Positions 1 through 8,827 of a stretch of DNA of 64,000 bases are shown piece by piece (position 1 is the first letter of the stretch; every line of letters begins with the position of its first letter). The DNA lies in contig JANLPG010000129.1 in the NCBI GenBank assembly GCA_031367105.1, positions 35,755-99,754 of the forward strand, given 5' to 3'. The stretch comes from Palsa-1233 sp031367105. Lineage in GTDB: Bacteria > Gemmatimonadota > Gemmatimonadetes > Gemmatimonadales > GWC2-71-9. The notes below the pieces were generated by a model. That model searched no databases. It worked only from the letters and a program-made list of their open reading frames with translations, and was not told the origin of the DNA. The position numbers and the translations under genes are program-made.

Positions 1-53
<53 letters not shown>

Positions 54-134
54 AACGGCCGGGATTCTACCCCCGATCGGGGCCAGCGGCAATGCGCGAT
101 GCCAGCCGATCCTCACCCCGCGCCAGAAGCCGAA

Positions 135-1166
135 TCAGTTATCGAGCAGCTCCCCGAATGCCTTCAGCGGCCCCACTCGGTCGGCCACCACCTTCACCAG
201 CACCGTCAGCGGTACCGCCAGCACCGCGCCGGTGATCCCCCAGACCCAACCCCAGAAAAGCAGGCCGATGAAGATCGCCACCGGATTGAGCGGCAGCCGG
301 CGACCAAGCAGCATCGGCGTGGCGATGTTGCTCTCGATCATATTGATCACAAAGAAGGCGCCCATCGCAAGTAGCGGTTCTCGAGTCGTATCGAACGTCA
401 CCAGGCCAGCCAGCCCGATCACCAGCAGCGTGACGACCGCTCCGATGTACGGGATGAAGTTGAGCACCGCCGCCACGACAGCCCACAGCGCTGGATTGGG
501 AAAGTCGATCAGGACGAGGGCACCCCAGGTGAGCAGGCCGACTCCCGCATTGATCACCGTGCTGAGGAGGAGGAAATGAGACATCCGCGCCTGCATCTCG
601 ACAATGGCGGCCGCCATTTCGCGGCGATGTCGCTCCGGCAGCATATCGGCAAATTTTTCCCGAAAGCGATCACCGCTCGCGAGCAGGAAATACGTCAGGA
701 AGATCACCGTCATCAGGGCGCCGAGCAGGCTCAGCGTGGTGCCCGAGAGCTTGCTCAGCAGGCCGGCCGGCGCCACCGTCACCGAGGGCGCTGGCGCGCT
801 CCCACCCACCACTCCGCCCTGGGTGACTTGCTGCACCTTCTCTGCCGTCTGCTGCAGCTGCTGGAGCGGCTTGGCGAGTCGCCGGATCTTCCGCTCGATC
901 TGCCCCAGCGATTTGGGAGCGCGATCGAGCCAGTCCGCCGCAGGTGAGGCGAGCAACCCGAGCGAGGTGACCCCCACCGCTGTGACGCCCAATACAATCA
1001 GTCCGGCCGCCAGCGCCGCCGGCACGCGGCGGCGAACCAGCCAACGCACCGTCGGCGCCAGCAGCAGCGCCATCAGCCCCGAGACCGCGACCGGGAGGAG
1101 GAAGGAACTGCCGAGACGGAGCGCCGCGACAACGAGCAGGAGGAAGATGCCGATAACAGGAGTCAC
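135..1166 (-). CDS. AI-2E family transporter (PF01594-type permease)
   Basis: A 343-residue polytopic inner-membrane protein of the AI-2E/YdiK/PerM family. Two hydrophobic helices lie in the first 70 residues, then an amphipathic stretch (about 75-120) with the typical extracytoplasmic pattern, then about six further helices from residue 140 to the end. The family hallmarks are present: a PNPALWAVVAAVLNFIPYIG-like block near residue 230 and GLLFWGWVWGITGAVLAVPL near the C-terminus. The family is named for autoinducer-2 export but members vary widely (Na+/H+ antiport, peptide or unknown substrates), so the substrate is not inferable. It is the last gene before tRNA-Cys and is separated from ctaG by about 75 bases. 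Confidence 0.85.
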   Translation of the reverse strand: MTPVIGIFLLLVVAALRLGSSFLLPVAVSGLMALLLAPTVRWLVRRRVPAALAAGLIVLGVTAVGVTSLGLLASPAADWLDRAPKSLGQIERKIRRLAKPLQQLQQTAEKVQQVTQGGVVGGSAPAPSVTVAPAGLLSKLSGTTLSLLGALMTVIFLTYFLLASGDRFREKFADMLPERHRREMAAAIVEMQARMSHFLLLSTVINAGVGLLTWGALVLIDFPNPALWAVVAAVLNFIPYIGAVVTLLVIGLAGLVTFDTTREPLLAMGAFFVINMIESNIATPMLLGRRLPLNPVAIFIGLLFWGWVWGITGAVLAVPLTVLVKVVADRVGPLKAFGELLDN

Positions 1167-1241
1167 GTGAGTTACCTCGGAGGAAAACCGCGATCGGCAA
1201 AGCTACTCCCCCGGTGCGGCCCCGGGGCGCGATGTACCGCG

Positions 1242-2036
1242 TCAGGCGTGGGCGAGACCCCGATTCCGAGACGTCCCACGATAAAACACCACCGCCGTCG
1301 CGATCCAGAGCGGCAAGTCGCCGATCAGCTTCATCACCAATCCGGCGAGCTGGATGTCTTCGTTGGCTGTAAAGTGTGCTGACACGCGCGGTGCCAGTTC
1401 GTAGAGCCGGTAGATCGGCCAGTCGGAGAACACCATCATCATTGCGGGGATCGTCGGCACCACGGTCGCACCGAAGAGATATCCCATCATCCCGAAGACG
1501 CCCAGTCGGACCAGGCCGGCTGGTGCCAGAATCGGCCACCAGAGAAAGCAGCCCGCCACCAGCCAGGCAATGTCGATCGCGAAGGACCCCAGTTGGGTCG
1601 TCATCGCCGCATCGACCACCGACGGAAAATGCGTTGTCAGCACCAGGAGGTTATAGGCCAGCAATCCCGGCAGTGCCCCCGCGAAGAAGTGCAGCAGCCG
1701 GGAGCGGCGGGATCCCGCGGGAGCCAGCCGCTGCCAGCCATCGGCCGGTATGCTCCGCAGCAGCGATGGCGCCACCAGCAACGTGAGGGTCAGGAATTGC
1801 ACCGTGTGCACGCTGGCCAGGTACCCTGCCCCAAGCTTGCCGACCGGCCAGTCGAGCGTCAGCAACAAGCCGACCCACGCGACTGCGAACCAGGCCGTCG
1901 GCCGACGCGACCAGCGTTGCCGGCGCCCCAGGATCCACCAGAACCCGCCGAGCAACAGGAGGAGGAGGTGCACCCCAGGATACCACTGCCAGTTCCAGTT
2001 CCACGGGAGTCCTGTTGCGGCGCACCACCACTGCAT
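1242..2036 (-). CDS. CtaG-type cytochrome c oxidase assembly protein (caa3 family)
   Basis: A 264-residue membrane protein with about seven helices. The segment YLASVHTVQFLTLTLLVAPSLL-like (residues about 70-92) matches the conserved H-x-x-Q helix of the Caa3_CtaG family (PF09678), needed for assembly of the caa3-type heme-copper oxidase. It is not the Cox11/CtaG copper chaperone of proteobacteria, which is a single-span protein. The next gene upstream encodes an SCO protein, the usual copper-delivery partner for oxidase subunit II, so the two probably serve one oxidase whose structural genes are not in this window. ATG start at 2036. Confidence 0.8.
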   Translation of the reverse strand: MQWWCAATGLPWNWNWQWYPGVHLLLLLLGGFWWILGRRQRWSRRPTAWFAVAWVGLLLTLDWPVGKLGAGYLASVHTVQFLTLTLLVAPSLLRSIPADGWQRLAPAGSRRSRLLHFFAGALPGLLAYNLLVLTTHFPSVVDAAMTTQLGSFAIDIAWLVAGCFLWWPILAPAGLVRLGVFGMMGYLFGATVVPTIPAMMMVFSDWPIYRLYELAPRVSAHFTANEDIQLAGLVMKLIGDLPLWIATAVVFYRGTSRNRGLAHA

Positions 2037-2121
2037 CGCTAGTTCGCTCCGCCAACGACATCGCTCCGCGCCGCTCCGACGACGCGACCCCTGGCTGCGG
2101 ACTCGAGCGGGATTGAGTTAC

Positions 2122-2760
2122 TCACGGCGAGCGACCGTACGCGACCAGCGCCGGAAGATCGTGCGCCCAGTCGCGCTGCCGGGTCCCGAACGGATACACC
2201 ACTCGGCCCCGGCCATCGCGCGTGTAGGCGATGACCGTGGCCGCGTGCCCCACACCATATCCCCCGCTGGCGTCACGCACGGAGTCACGCTCGGCGGGGA
2301 GGAGTTTCACCATCGCCTGTGCCGCTGCGAGCACCGAGTCGGAGGCGGTAAGCCCGATAAATGCCGGGCTGAATCCCTTCACCCAGTGGTCGAGCACCGA
2401 CAGCGAATCGCGCGCCGGGTCGGTGGTCACGAAAATCACCAGCACGTCGCGCTGGATCTCGTCGGGAAGTTTGTCGAGCACCGCAGCGATGTTCGCCAGG
2501 TGCACCGGGCAGATGTCGGGACAATGCGTGTATCCGAAGAACAGCAGTGTCACCTTTCCGGCCGTCTTCGCAACGAAAGGAAAGGGCGCCCCCTTCGAGT
2601 CGGTAAACGTGAAGTCGGGCTTGGCCACCGGCGTGGGCAATTCGGCGCCGAAAAATCCGCCAGGCGAAAGCGCTCGCTGCTCCCCCCCCCTGCACCCGGC
2701 CGCCGCGGCAAGCAAGCCAGCGGCGGGTACGACCAGCAGGGTCTTCAACAGCATCGTCAC
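2122..2760 (-). CDS. SCO1/SenC/PrrC family lipoprotein, oxidase copper chaperone
   Basis: A lipoprotein of about 212 residues: hydrophobic N-terminus ending in a lipobox (AAAAGC), then a thioredoxin-fold SCO domain. The copper/redox motif is FGYTHCPDICPVHL (CxxxCP) near residue 83 and the third ligand is the His in GVGHAATVIAY near residue 173. SCO proteins deliver copper to the CuA site of oxidase subunit II in the periplasm. It lies 85 bases upstream of the CtaG gene. A nine-base G tract on the coding strand (C9 at 2682-2690) falls just after the lipobox codon, a potential slippage site. The start may be GTG at 2760 or ATG at 2754; both keep the signal peptide. Confidence 0.88.
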   Translation of the reverse strand: MTMLLKTLLVVPAAGLLAAAAGCRGGEQRALSPGGFFGAELPTPVAKPDFTFTDSKGAPFPFVAKTAGKVTLLFFGYTHCPDICPVHLANIAAVLDKLPDEIQRDVLVIFVTTDPARDSLSVLDHWVKGFSPAFIGLTASDSVLAAAQAMVKLLPAERDSVRDASGGYGVGHAATVIAYTRDGRGRVVYPFGTRQRDWAHDLPALVAYGRSP

Positions 2761-2809
2761 ACGATCTCGCAGGGTCAGGGTTCCGGTCCGTCCGTGGAGC
2801 CGTCAGTGG

Positions 2810-3220
2810 CTACTGTTCCAACACCTTGACGGAATCCACATAATAGGCCGTCTCGCCGAAGCAGGTCGTCGGCACGCCCCGATGCTCGGCGTACTGCAGC
2901 ACGACCCGTCGGCCGAGCCCGGCTGCGACCTGCTTCGCGACGGCCGCATCACGCACCGTAAAATTCCACAGCGTCGGCGCGACTCCTGGCACCGTGGTCA
3001 TCGCGAGCTCGCCCTCCCACGTCTTGCAAACCCAGCCCTTGCGGGAAAACTTCTGGAGGATCCCTGCCCGGTCGCCCTCGGAGTATGACCAGTCAAGCGC
3101 CATCCCGACATAGATCGAGAAGAGCAGCACTGGCACAACGACCACCGCCAAGGCGATCAAAAGCGGGCGACGCCGCCGGGGCGTCGGGGTTGGCTCGGAA
3201 CTCGGGGTCAGGTCGGTCAC
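2810..3220 (-). CDS. Small single-span membrane protein, function unknown
   Basis: A 136-residue protein: Thr/Pro/Arg-rich cytoplasmic N-terminus, one membrane helix at about residues 19-40 (LLIALAVVVVPVLLFSIYVG), and an extracytoplasmic domain of about 90 residues. That domain has two cysteines, in GWVCKTWEGEL and TTCFGETAYYV, which could pair. The WSYSEGDRAGILQKFSRKG block recalls a small conserved protein family seen in Bacteroidota and relatives, sometimes mislabelled as 6-phosphogluconate dehydrogenase; no catalytic function is known. GTG start at 3220 without a clear Shine-Dalgarno. It ends 49 bases upstream of the SCO gene and may be co-transcribed with it. Confidence 0.65.
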   Translation of the reverse strand: MTDLTPSSEPTPTPRRRRPLLIALAVVVVPVLLFSIYVGMALDWSYSEGDRAGILQKFSRKGWVCKTWEGELAMTTVPGVAPTLWNFTVRDAAVAKQVAAGLGRRVVLQYAEHRGVPTTCFGETAYYVDSVKVLEQ

Positions 3221-3252
3221 CGGCTGCTCACGAAGAAAAGGTCGAGTGAAGT

Positions 3253-4863
3253 TTAGCGCACCGCGCGGGCACTCGTCGAGAAGACGAACCCTTTGCCCAC
3301 GACAAAAACCCAGCCCGCTGGTTGCCGGTCCGACGCGAACCGTCGCACCAGATCCAACCGGCTCGCGCCATCATCTGGCGCCCGGGACGGACCGAGTCGG
3401 AGGCCGACACCGGCATCCCAGCCGGTGCGCCGTGGTGTACCGCGGTACCAAGCCCCGCCGTAGTCAACGAACGTCGCCAATCCCACCCCGGTGACCTTCG
3501 CCAGTTCCTTGAAGGCGGTATAGCGGTATTCGATCGTCCCGAAAAACTGGCGGTCGCCGGTAAAGGCGTGCTCCCGAAATCCCCGAGGGCCGGCGCCGAG
3601 GCCGAGATCATATTCGCTGCCCACCACCGGGTTCCGGAGCATCCCGCCCTCGGCGTGGAAGAGGAACTGGTGCCGCGCTGAGGGCAGCAGTGCGGCAGTC
3701 GCCGCCAGCTGCACCTGACCGGAATCGAGGCCGTTGCCGGTGAACAGCCCGGCGGCGATGAAATCGGCGGTGAGGAAGCCCCCGGGGAGGCGAGTGCCAG
3801 TATGGGCTCCCACACCGGGAGCGATGCCGTTTTCGGCGTACCCGAAGGCAGTTGGCGCCGCGAAGAGCGAGAGCCGCACCACCGAGCTCAGGTCGACATC
3901 CTCAGGCCGACCGAACGACTGATATCCACGCACCACCAGGTAGTCGGCGCGGCGCAACTCGACGTATCCGCCCACTGCCGCCGTCACTGAACGGGTCGGG
4001 ATCCGGTCGACATCATACCGGCGCTGGGTCGCGAAATCGTCGCGCCGCACCTGCGCCACCGCCCCGACTCGCAGATAGCCGCGTGACGAGGCCGACAGCG
4101 CGCGACTCACATCGAGTCGGGTGAGCAGGTAGCGCCGCTGGAAGGTGTCGCTCGGCGCCGCAAATCCGTCGCGAAAGGTGAAGATCCGCTCGCGCCGGGT
4201 ATCGAACTCGAGGTAGGCACCGCTCCGCGTGGCCAGCGAAAAGTAGGGCTTGCTGATCACGGTGGAGAGCAACTTGCCATCGGAGCGATTGGCGTAGACC
4301 AGATTGATGCCGACCGAATTGGCCAGCAGTCGTTGCTTCCGGAACTGAAGGATCGTGCTGGTGCGGTCGGGATCCTTCTTGTACAGCAACTGCGTCTGGG
4401 TCAGTGTGCCGAGGAGGTTGTCCTCGATCAGCGCCAGGGTGTATGCCACCGAACCGCCGGTCGACTTGAAGCGGAAGTCGGGGCGGGTACTCCAACCGTC
4501 GCGCGTGAAGACCTGCATCGTGAGGCCGGAATCGGTGCGGACCGAGTCGACGCGCACGGTACTGAAGACGCCAAGCCGACGGAGATTGCGGGCCGTTTCG
4601 GCCGACAGTGCCGCGTCGAAGCGGTCGCCGCGCTGGAATAACAGTTCACGCCGGATCAGCGGCGCCCGCGTCGGGACGTGCAACGCGTTGATGATGCGAA
4701 TCCCGAAGAAGGACCCCTCGGAGGCGTCGAAAATATTGCGACGGTCGAGGGTGATCGCGGTGATGACGCGGGAGCTGTCCGGCGACGCCTGTGCCATCAC
4801 CGGCAGCGGTGTCAGCAAGGCCATCACGAGGTAGTGGGGAAGCACACGGACCGGCGTCGGCAC
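3253..4863 (-). CDS. Omp85/BamA-family outer-membrane beta-barrel protein with one POTRA domain
   Basis: An exported protein of about 536 residues. A signal peptide (HYLVMALLTPLPVMAQA) is followed by one POTRA-like module (RRELLFQRGDRFDAALSAETARNLRRLGVFSTVRV, about residues 65-105 by my count) and then a long alternation of amphipathic strands ending in a C-terminal barrel (GWVFVVGKGFVFSTSARAV). This is the architecture of short Omp85 paralogues (bacterial surface antigen, PF01103) rather than BamA itself, which has five POTRA domains. GFREHAFTGDRQFFGTIEYR resembles the lid-lock or barrel motif of the family. The start is uncertain: GTG at 4863, GTG at 4845 or ATG at 4824 all give a signal peptide and none has a good Shine-Dalgarno. 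It follows the small gene ending at 4869 by five bases, suggesting coupling. Confidence 0.75.
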   Translation of the reverse strand: MPTPVRVLPHYLVMALLTPLPVMAQASPDSSRVITAITLDRRNIFDASEGSFFGIRIINALHVPTRAPLIRRELLFQRGDRFDAALSAETARNLRRLGVFSTVRVDSVRTDSGLTMQVFTRDGWSTRPDFRFKSTGGSVAYTLALIEDNLLGTLTQTQLLYKKDPDRTSTILQFRKQRLLANSVGINLVYANRSDGKLLSTVISKPYFSLATRSGAYLEFDTRRERIFTFRDGFAAPSDTFQRRYLLTRLDVSRALSASSRGYLRVGAVAQVRRDDFATQRRYDVDRIPTRSVTAAVGGYVELRRADYLVVRGYQSFGRPEDVDLSSVVRLSLFAAPTAFGYAENGIAPGVGAHTGTRLPGGFLTADFIAAGLFTGNGLDSGQVQLAATAALLPSARHQFLFHAEGGMLRNPVVGSEYDLGLGAGPRGFREHAFTGDRQFFGTIEYRYTAFKELAKVTGVGLATFVDYGGAWYRGTPRRTGWDAGVGLRLGPSRAPDDGASRLDLVRRFASDRQPAGWVFVVGKGFVFSTSARAVR

Positions 4864-4868
4864 CAGCG

Positions 4869-5132
4869 TCAGCTCAGACTCTCCAGCAGGCGCCAGAGCT
4901 CGAGGGGGGAGAATTCGGCGAAGCGGCTCTTCAGGTCGGGGACGCTCCACTCGCGAAAGATCCACGACGAGGAGCGCCGGACGTCGCCGGCGACGAAGTG
5001 GACCCGTCCGGCGATGACCGGTCCGTCCTGCCGTGTCTCGAGATGCACCGACCACGTCGTCCCCCCACGGGCGAGGTCGCCCATATGGTCGGCGTTGCTG
5101 AGGTCGATGGTGTCGGACGGCGGAGTGGTCAT
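4869..5132 (-). CDS. Small protein of unknown function (87 aa)
   Basis: ATG start at 5132. The protein is soluble, with no signal peptide or membrane segment. The pattern WSVHLETRQDGPVIAGRVHF suggests a small beta-rich fold, ending in a helix (SPLELWRLLESLS). Its stop codon is five bases from the likely start of the Omp85 gene, so the two are probably one transcript. It is divergent from the zinc-ribbon gene at 5227. I do not recognise the family. Confidence 0.6.
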   Translation of the reverse strand: MTTPPSDTIDLSNADHMGDLARGGTTWSVHLETRQDGPVIAGRVHFVAGDVRRSSSWIFREWSVPDLKSRFAEFSPLELWRLLESLS

Positions 5133-5196
5133 CGGGGCCAGTGCTGAGGACTCCCAAGGGTAGCAACGCTCCCCGGCCTGCGCCAGCAGGGAACGC

Positions 5197-5202
5197 TATA
5201 TT
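5197..5202 (+). promoter_or_regulatory. Putative -10 element TATATT upstream of the zinc-ribbon/mqnD pair
   Basis: TATATT lies 25 bases before the GTG start at 5227, with a CAGGAG Shine-Dalgarno between them. In a GC-rich background this is the only AT-rich hexamer in the gap. No good -35 box is visible. The same hexamer sits at 55920, before the FKBP gene. Confidence 0.4.
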
Positions 5203-5226
5203 GGGCCGCATACCTCAGGAGACTCC

Positions 5227-6048
5227 GTGAGCCAGAACGCCCCGACTACCTGCCCCCGCTGCGGCGCCACCTCGCAGGGAAACTTTTGCGGCTCCTGCGG
5301 CACCGCGCTGGGGCCTCGCCCCTGCACCGGCTGCGGGACCACACTAGCTCCCGGGGCCCGGTTCTGCGCCAGCTGCGGCACCGCCGTCCCCGGTGAGACT
5401 GCCCCGGCCGGCGGCGGCCTGGCTCCGTCCCTGATCGGAGCCCGGACCAGCAGCCCGACCCCGTGGATCGTCGCGGGGATCCTCTGCGTCGTGGCCATCG
5501 GGAGCATCGTCTACTCAGCTCGGAGCGGCAACGAGCCGACCGGCGCGAATATGCCGAACGCCGGAAATGCGAGGGGTGTCGGCGCTGCCGACTCCACCCC
5601 CGCCACTCGTGCCCCCGATATCTCGAATATGACCCCGCGGGAACGCTTCACCCGGCTGGCCGACCGGATCCAGACGGCGATCGAGGCACGCGACTCCAAT
5701 CAGGTCTTCCAGTTTTTCCCGATGGCCGAGGGCGCCTTCACCCAACTCCCAGCAGCCGACCGCGACGTCGACGCGCGCTACCATATGGGAATGCTGTGGG
5801 CACAGGTCGGTGACTTCGTCAAGGCGAAGGGTCAGGCCGACTCGCTGATGAAGGCCGCTCCCGGAAACCTCTTCGGCTCCTATCTCTACGCGATGATCGC
5901 CGAATTTCGGGGCGATTCGGTCAATGCGAAGCAGTACCGGGCCGATTTCCGCGACCACTACGATGCGGAGATGAAGTCCGGCCGCGTGGAGTACAAGGAA
6001 CACGCGCCATTTCTCGAACAGTTCCGCAAGGGCGCCGGAGCGAAGTAA
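5227..6048 (+). CDS. Double zinc-ribbon membrane protein with TPR-like C-terminus
   Basis: A 273-residue protein. Residues 1-60 hold two CxxC-x(n)-CxxC ribbons (CPRC/CGSC and CTGC/CASC), a Pro/Gly/Ala linker follows, then one membrane helix (WIVAGILCVVAIGSIVYSA, about residues 79-97). The C-terminal half, about residues 130-265, is helical with a TPR-like rhythm (RYHMGMLWAQVGDFVKAKGQADSLMK). This is the common bacterial arrangement of a cytoplasmic zinc ribbon on a membrane anchor. Start is GTG at 5227 with Shine-Dalgarno CAGGAG. The stop TAA overlaps the mqnD start by one base (TAATG), so the genes are translationally coupled, but a menaquinone role is not implied by the sequence. Confidence 0.75.
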   Translation: MSQNAPTTCPRCGATSQGNFCGSCGTALGPRPCTGCGTTLAPGARFCASCGTAVPGETAPAGGGLAPSLIGARTSSPTPWIVAGILCVVAIGSIVYSARSGNEPTGANMPNAGNARGVGAADSTPATRAPDISNMTPRERFTRLADRIQTAIEARDSNQVFQFFPMAEGAFTQLPAADRDVDARYHMGMLWAQVGDFVKAKGQADSLMKAAPGNLFGSYLYAMIAEFRGDSVNAKQYRADFRDHYDAEMKSGRVEYKEHAPFLEQFRKGAGAK

Positions 6049-6911
6049 TGACCACCACCATCCAGGTCGCGCACAGCCCTGACTCCGACGACGCCTTTAT
6101 GTTCTACGCCCTCGCCGAGGGAAAGATCGACACCGGCGACCTGCGCTACGAGCACGAGCTCTGCGATATCGAGACCCTCAATCAGCGCGCCCGGAACAAG
6201 GAGCTGGACGTCTCCGCCGTGTCGATCCACGCCTATGCCTATATCGCCAATGAGTACGCCCTGCTCTCGAGCGGCTCCTCGATGGGTGACGGCTACGGCC
6301 CCCGGCTGGTTGCACGCAACGCCCCACCTGCCGACCGGCTCACCGGTAGCGCGACCGTCCGCGCGGCGGCCAGGGGGAAGCGGATCGCGGTGCCCGGCCT
6401 GCTGACCACGGCGTATCTCTCGCTCCGGCTCTGGCAGCCGGACTTCGAGGTGGTGGTGCTGCCCTTCGACCAGATCGAGGCGGCGGTGCATCGCGGTGAT
6501 GTGGAGCTGGGGTTGCTCATCCACGAGGGTCAGCTCACCTACGCCGATGACGGTCTCCATCTCTGGGCCGATATGGGTGAATGGTGGCTGAGCGAGACCG
6601 GCCTTCCGCTCCCGCTCGGCGGCAACGTCGTCCGCCGCGATCTCGGCCGCGACGTGGTGGAGCAGGTCGCCCGTGACCTGCGTGACAGCATCGTCTATTC
6701 GCTGGAGCATCGTGCCGAAGCGCTCGCGCACGCAGCGCAGTACAACCGCGGCATCTCGGAGGCGCGCACCGACGAATTCGTCGGGATGTACGTCAACCAG
6801 TGGACGGTGGACTATGGCGAACGCGGCCGCGCAGCGGTCCGGTTGCTGCTGGAGCGAGCGGCCGAGGCGGGGATCATTCCGACGCGGGTGGATGTCGAAT
6901 TTATTGGATGA
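6048..6911 (+). CDS. mqnD: 1,4-dihydroxy-6-naphthoate synthase MqnD (futalosine pathway)
   Basis: A 287-residue cytoplasmic enzyme with the fold of periplasmic binding proteins. It converts cyclic dehypoxanthinylfutalosine to 1,4-dihydroxy-6-naphthoate in the futalosine route to menaquinone. The family signature SPDSDDAFMFYALAEGK is at residues 10-26, followed by DIETLNQRARNKELDVSAVS and GDGYGPRLVARN. The length is normal for MqnD. No other menaquinone gene is in the window; mqn genes are often scattered. It is followed by a short ATGATGG repeat and a terminator hairpin. Confidence 0.9.
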   Translation: MTTTIQVAHSPDSDDAFMFYALAEGKIDTGDLRYEHELCDIETLNQRARNKELDVSAVSIHAYAYIANEYALLSSGSSMGDGYGPRLVARNAPPADRLTGSATVRAAARGKRIAVPGLLTTAYLSLRLWQPDFEVVVLPFDQIEAAVHRGDVELGLLIHEGQLTYADDGLHLWADMGEWWLSETGLPLPLGGNVVRRDLGRDVVEQVARDLRDSIVYSLEHRAEALAHAAQYNRGISEARTDEFVGMYVNQWTVDYGERGRAAVRLLLERAAEAGIIPTRVDVEFIG

Positions 6912-6934
6912 TGGATGATGGATGATGGATGGTG
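6905..6934 (+). repeat. ATGATGG microsatellite-like repeat at the 3' end of mqnD
   Basis: Tandem GGATGAT/GGATGGT units run through the mqnD stop codon into the intergenic space. The same motif, inverted, occurs at 13790-13831 beside another gene end. It is a simple repeat with no coding potential. Confidence 0.7.
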
Positions 6935-6939
6935 GGGAG

Positions 6940-6968
6940 GGGCCGACATCTCGATGAGGTGCCGGCCC
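6940..6968. terminator. Strong bidirectional hairpin between convergent genes
   Basis: GGGCCG (6940-6945) pairs with CGGCCC (6963-6968), and CATCTC pairs with GAGGTG inside it, giving about 12 pairs with one mismatch and a three-base loop. It lies between the convergent mqnD and FG-GAP genes. No long U tract follows on either strand (TTCAGCTTTCC on plus). Confidence 0.65.
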
Positions 6969-6997
6969 TTCAGCTTTCCGCGCCGGTCGCATCTCGC

Positions 6998-8827
6998 TCA
7001 GGGGCCCGGGGTCTTGTTCTCGAACCAGAGAATGCCACCGCTGCCGACCCCGATGAGGAAATCGAGGTCGCCATCGCCATCGAGGTCAGCCACTGCCGGT
7101 GCCGAGAGGTCGAAGGTCGGCAGTTTGAAGGTGGAATCACGCACGAAGGTGAACGCTCCGACAGCGCCCACATTCCGCCACAGCTGCACCCCGCCATCCT
7201 CGCTGCCGATCAGCAGATCGAGTCTGCCATCGCCATCGAGATCGGCGAGCACCGGGGTGCTCCGTCGACCGACATCGAGGCCGAGGAAATGGTCGCTCAC
7301 CAGCGCGAAGCTCGGAGCGGTGCGCGTACCGGCATTACGATAGAGGTTCAGCTCGCCCGACGCCTCGCCAACCACCATATCGAGGAGCCCGTCGCCGTTG
7401 AGATCACCCAGTGTTGGCACGGTGTTACTGCCTCGCGTGATCGTCACCAGCGCGGAATCCGCCAGCGTCCACCGTGGCTCGCCGCGCGAACCGCTATTTC
7501 GGAACCATTTCACCTTGTCACGCCAGCTGCCGACAATCAGGTCCGGCAGCCCATCGCCATCGAGATCGGCAATCGCGGGCGCCGGATGGAACTCGGTGGG
7601 AATCGGCAGCACCCCCCGATCGCGGTAGGCTGGCACCTTCGCGGTTCCGACGTTCTCGAACCAAGTGATGGTACCGAGCTCGTTGTTCCCGGGAGAAATC
7701 CTGTTGGCAATCAGCAAGTCGAAGTCGCCATCACCGTCGACGTCGCCGAGCGTTGGCAGCGCCTCGCTACCCACGTCGATCGTGGGAATCAGCCGCGAAG
7801 TACGGGTGATGAACTTTCCCTTGCTCACCTGCTCCAGATAGTACAGGTTGTTGATCGAAGTGGTGCTCGGCTTGAACGCACCGCCAATCACTCCCAGCAC
7901 CAGATCGACATCGCCGTCGGCATCAACATCCCCGAAGGCAGGGGCGTTGTAACCACTGGTCAGCAGTGGCATCCCCACCGGGAACTGCACCGGCGTGCTG
8001 CTGTGCAGATTGGGTTGCGTGCAGCTGCCACTGTTTTCGATCTGCAGCAGACCCGGTTCGAAGAAATCTCCCCAGTAGAGATCGAGGTCCCCGTCGCCAT
8101 CGACGTCCGCAAACGCCATCGTGTTGGCACCGTGCAACGAAGGCCTGCCTATTGCGGCTTCCCCGCCGATGATCTCGATCCCTTCCCAGCGTTCGGTCAG
8201 GAAGCGGAAGCGGGGCATCCCGTCGTCGCCACGCGCACCCTCTTCGTAGCGGTCCACCGTGCCGCTCACTCGTCCGATGAACAGATCCAGCTTCCCGTTG
8301 CAGTCGATATCGACGGTGTTGAGAATGTTCTGCTGGTCGGCGAAGATTGCCTTGCCATCGCTGTCGCGGAGCGAATCGGGGAGCGCGGTGAAGTGTGCCG
8401 CTGCCCGGGTACCATCGTTCCGCCAGATCCGGATAAAGCTGTTTCGCAGCTCCCCCATCAGGTCGAAGTCGCCGTCGTGGTCGAGATCGACGAATCGGAA
8501 CCACTCCCCCACATTCAGATCCTGGTAGCGGTCACTGCGCCAGACGTATTTCCCCTCCCGGTTCTCGAACAGCATCACTTGCCCGCCCCGCTCCTGCACG
8601 AAGAGATCGAGGTCGCCATCACCATCAATATCGACCAGCTGCGGCCGGGGGACATCGAAGCCACCCAGAAACGGCTGCGCCATCTGCGTCCCAGCGGTAT
8701 CGGCGACGGCGATTCCGTCGACGTGGCGGAGGAACTGCCAGGCGCGGGGTGCCTGCGCTGGCAAGGGAACCGCGAGCGCCACGGCGCCGAGCAGCAGCGT
8801 TGCGGCCTGTGCCCACCCACCCCTCAT
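6998..8827 (-). CDS. Exported FG-GAP/VCBS-repeat beta-propeller protein
   Basis: A 609-residue exported protein with a signal peptide (residues 1-26, cleavage near PAQA). The rest is filled with about ten FG-GAP/VCBS calcium-binding loops of the form DxDGDGxxD, for example VDIDGDGDLDLF, GDVDGDGDFDLL and ADLDGDGRLDLL, spaced about 50-60 residues apart. This is the integrin-alpha-like propeller architecture; such proteins usually bind ligands or surfaces and need Ca2+. There is no catalytic domain. The gene overlaps the upstream propeller gene by four bases (ATGA), making it the last gene of a three-gene operon of exported propellers. Confidence 0.85.
   Translation of the reverse strand: MRGGWAQAATLLLGAVALAVPLPAQAPRAWQFLRHVDGIAVADTAGTQMAQPFLGGFDVPRPQLVDIDGDGDLDLFVQERGGQVMLFENREGKYVWRSDRYQDLNVGEWFRFVDLDHDGDFDLMGELRNSFIRIWRNDGTRAAAHFTALPDSLRDSDGKAIFADQQNILNTVDIDCNGKLDLFIGRVSGTVDRYEEGARGDDGMPRFRFLTERWEGIEIIGGEAAIGRPSLHGANTMAFADVDGDGDLDLYWGDFFEPGLLQIENSGSCTQPNLHSSTPVQFPVGMPLLTSGYNAPAFGDVDADGDVDLVLGVIGGAFKPSTTSINNLYYLEQVSKGKFITRTSRLIPTIDVGSEALPTLGDVDGDGDFDLLIANRISPGNNELGTITWFENVGTAKVPAYRDRGVLPIPTEFHPAPAIADLDGDGLPDLIVGSWRDKVKWFRNSGSRGEPRWTLADSALVTITRGSNTVPTLGDLNGDGLLDMVVGEASGELNLYRNAGTRTAPSFALVSDHFLGLDVGRRSTPVLADLDGDGRLDLLIGSEDGGVQLWRNVGAVGAFTFVRDSTFKLPTFDLSAPAVADLDGDGDLDFLIGVGSGGILWFENKTPGP

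Noticed and set aside
3253..5211. A 652-codon start for the Omp85 gene reaching to 5211
   Set aside because: The first 115 codons are antisense-like Arg/Pro-rich sequence overlapping the small gene 4869-5132; a signal peptide begins only at about 4863-4824.
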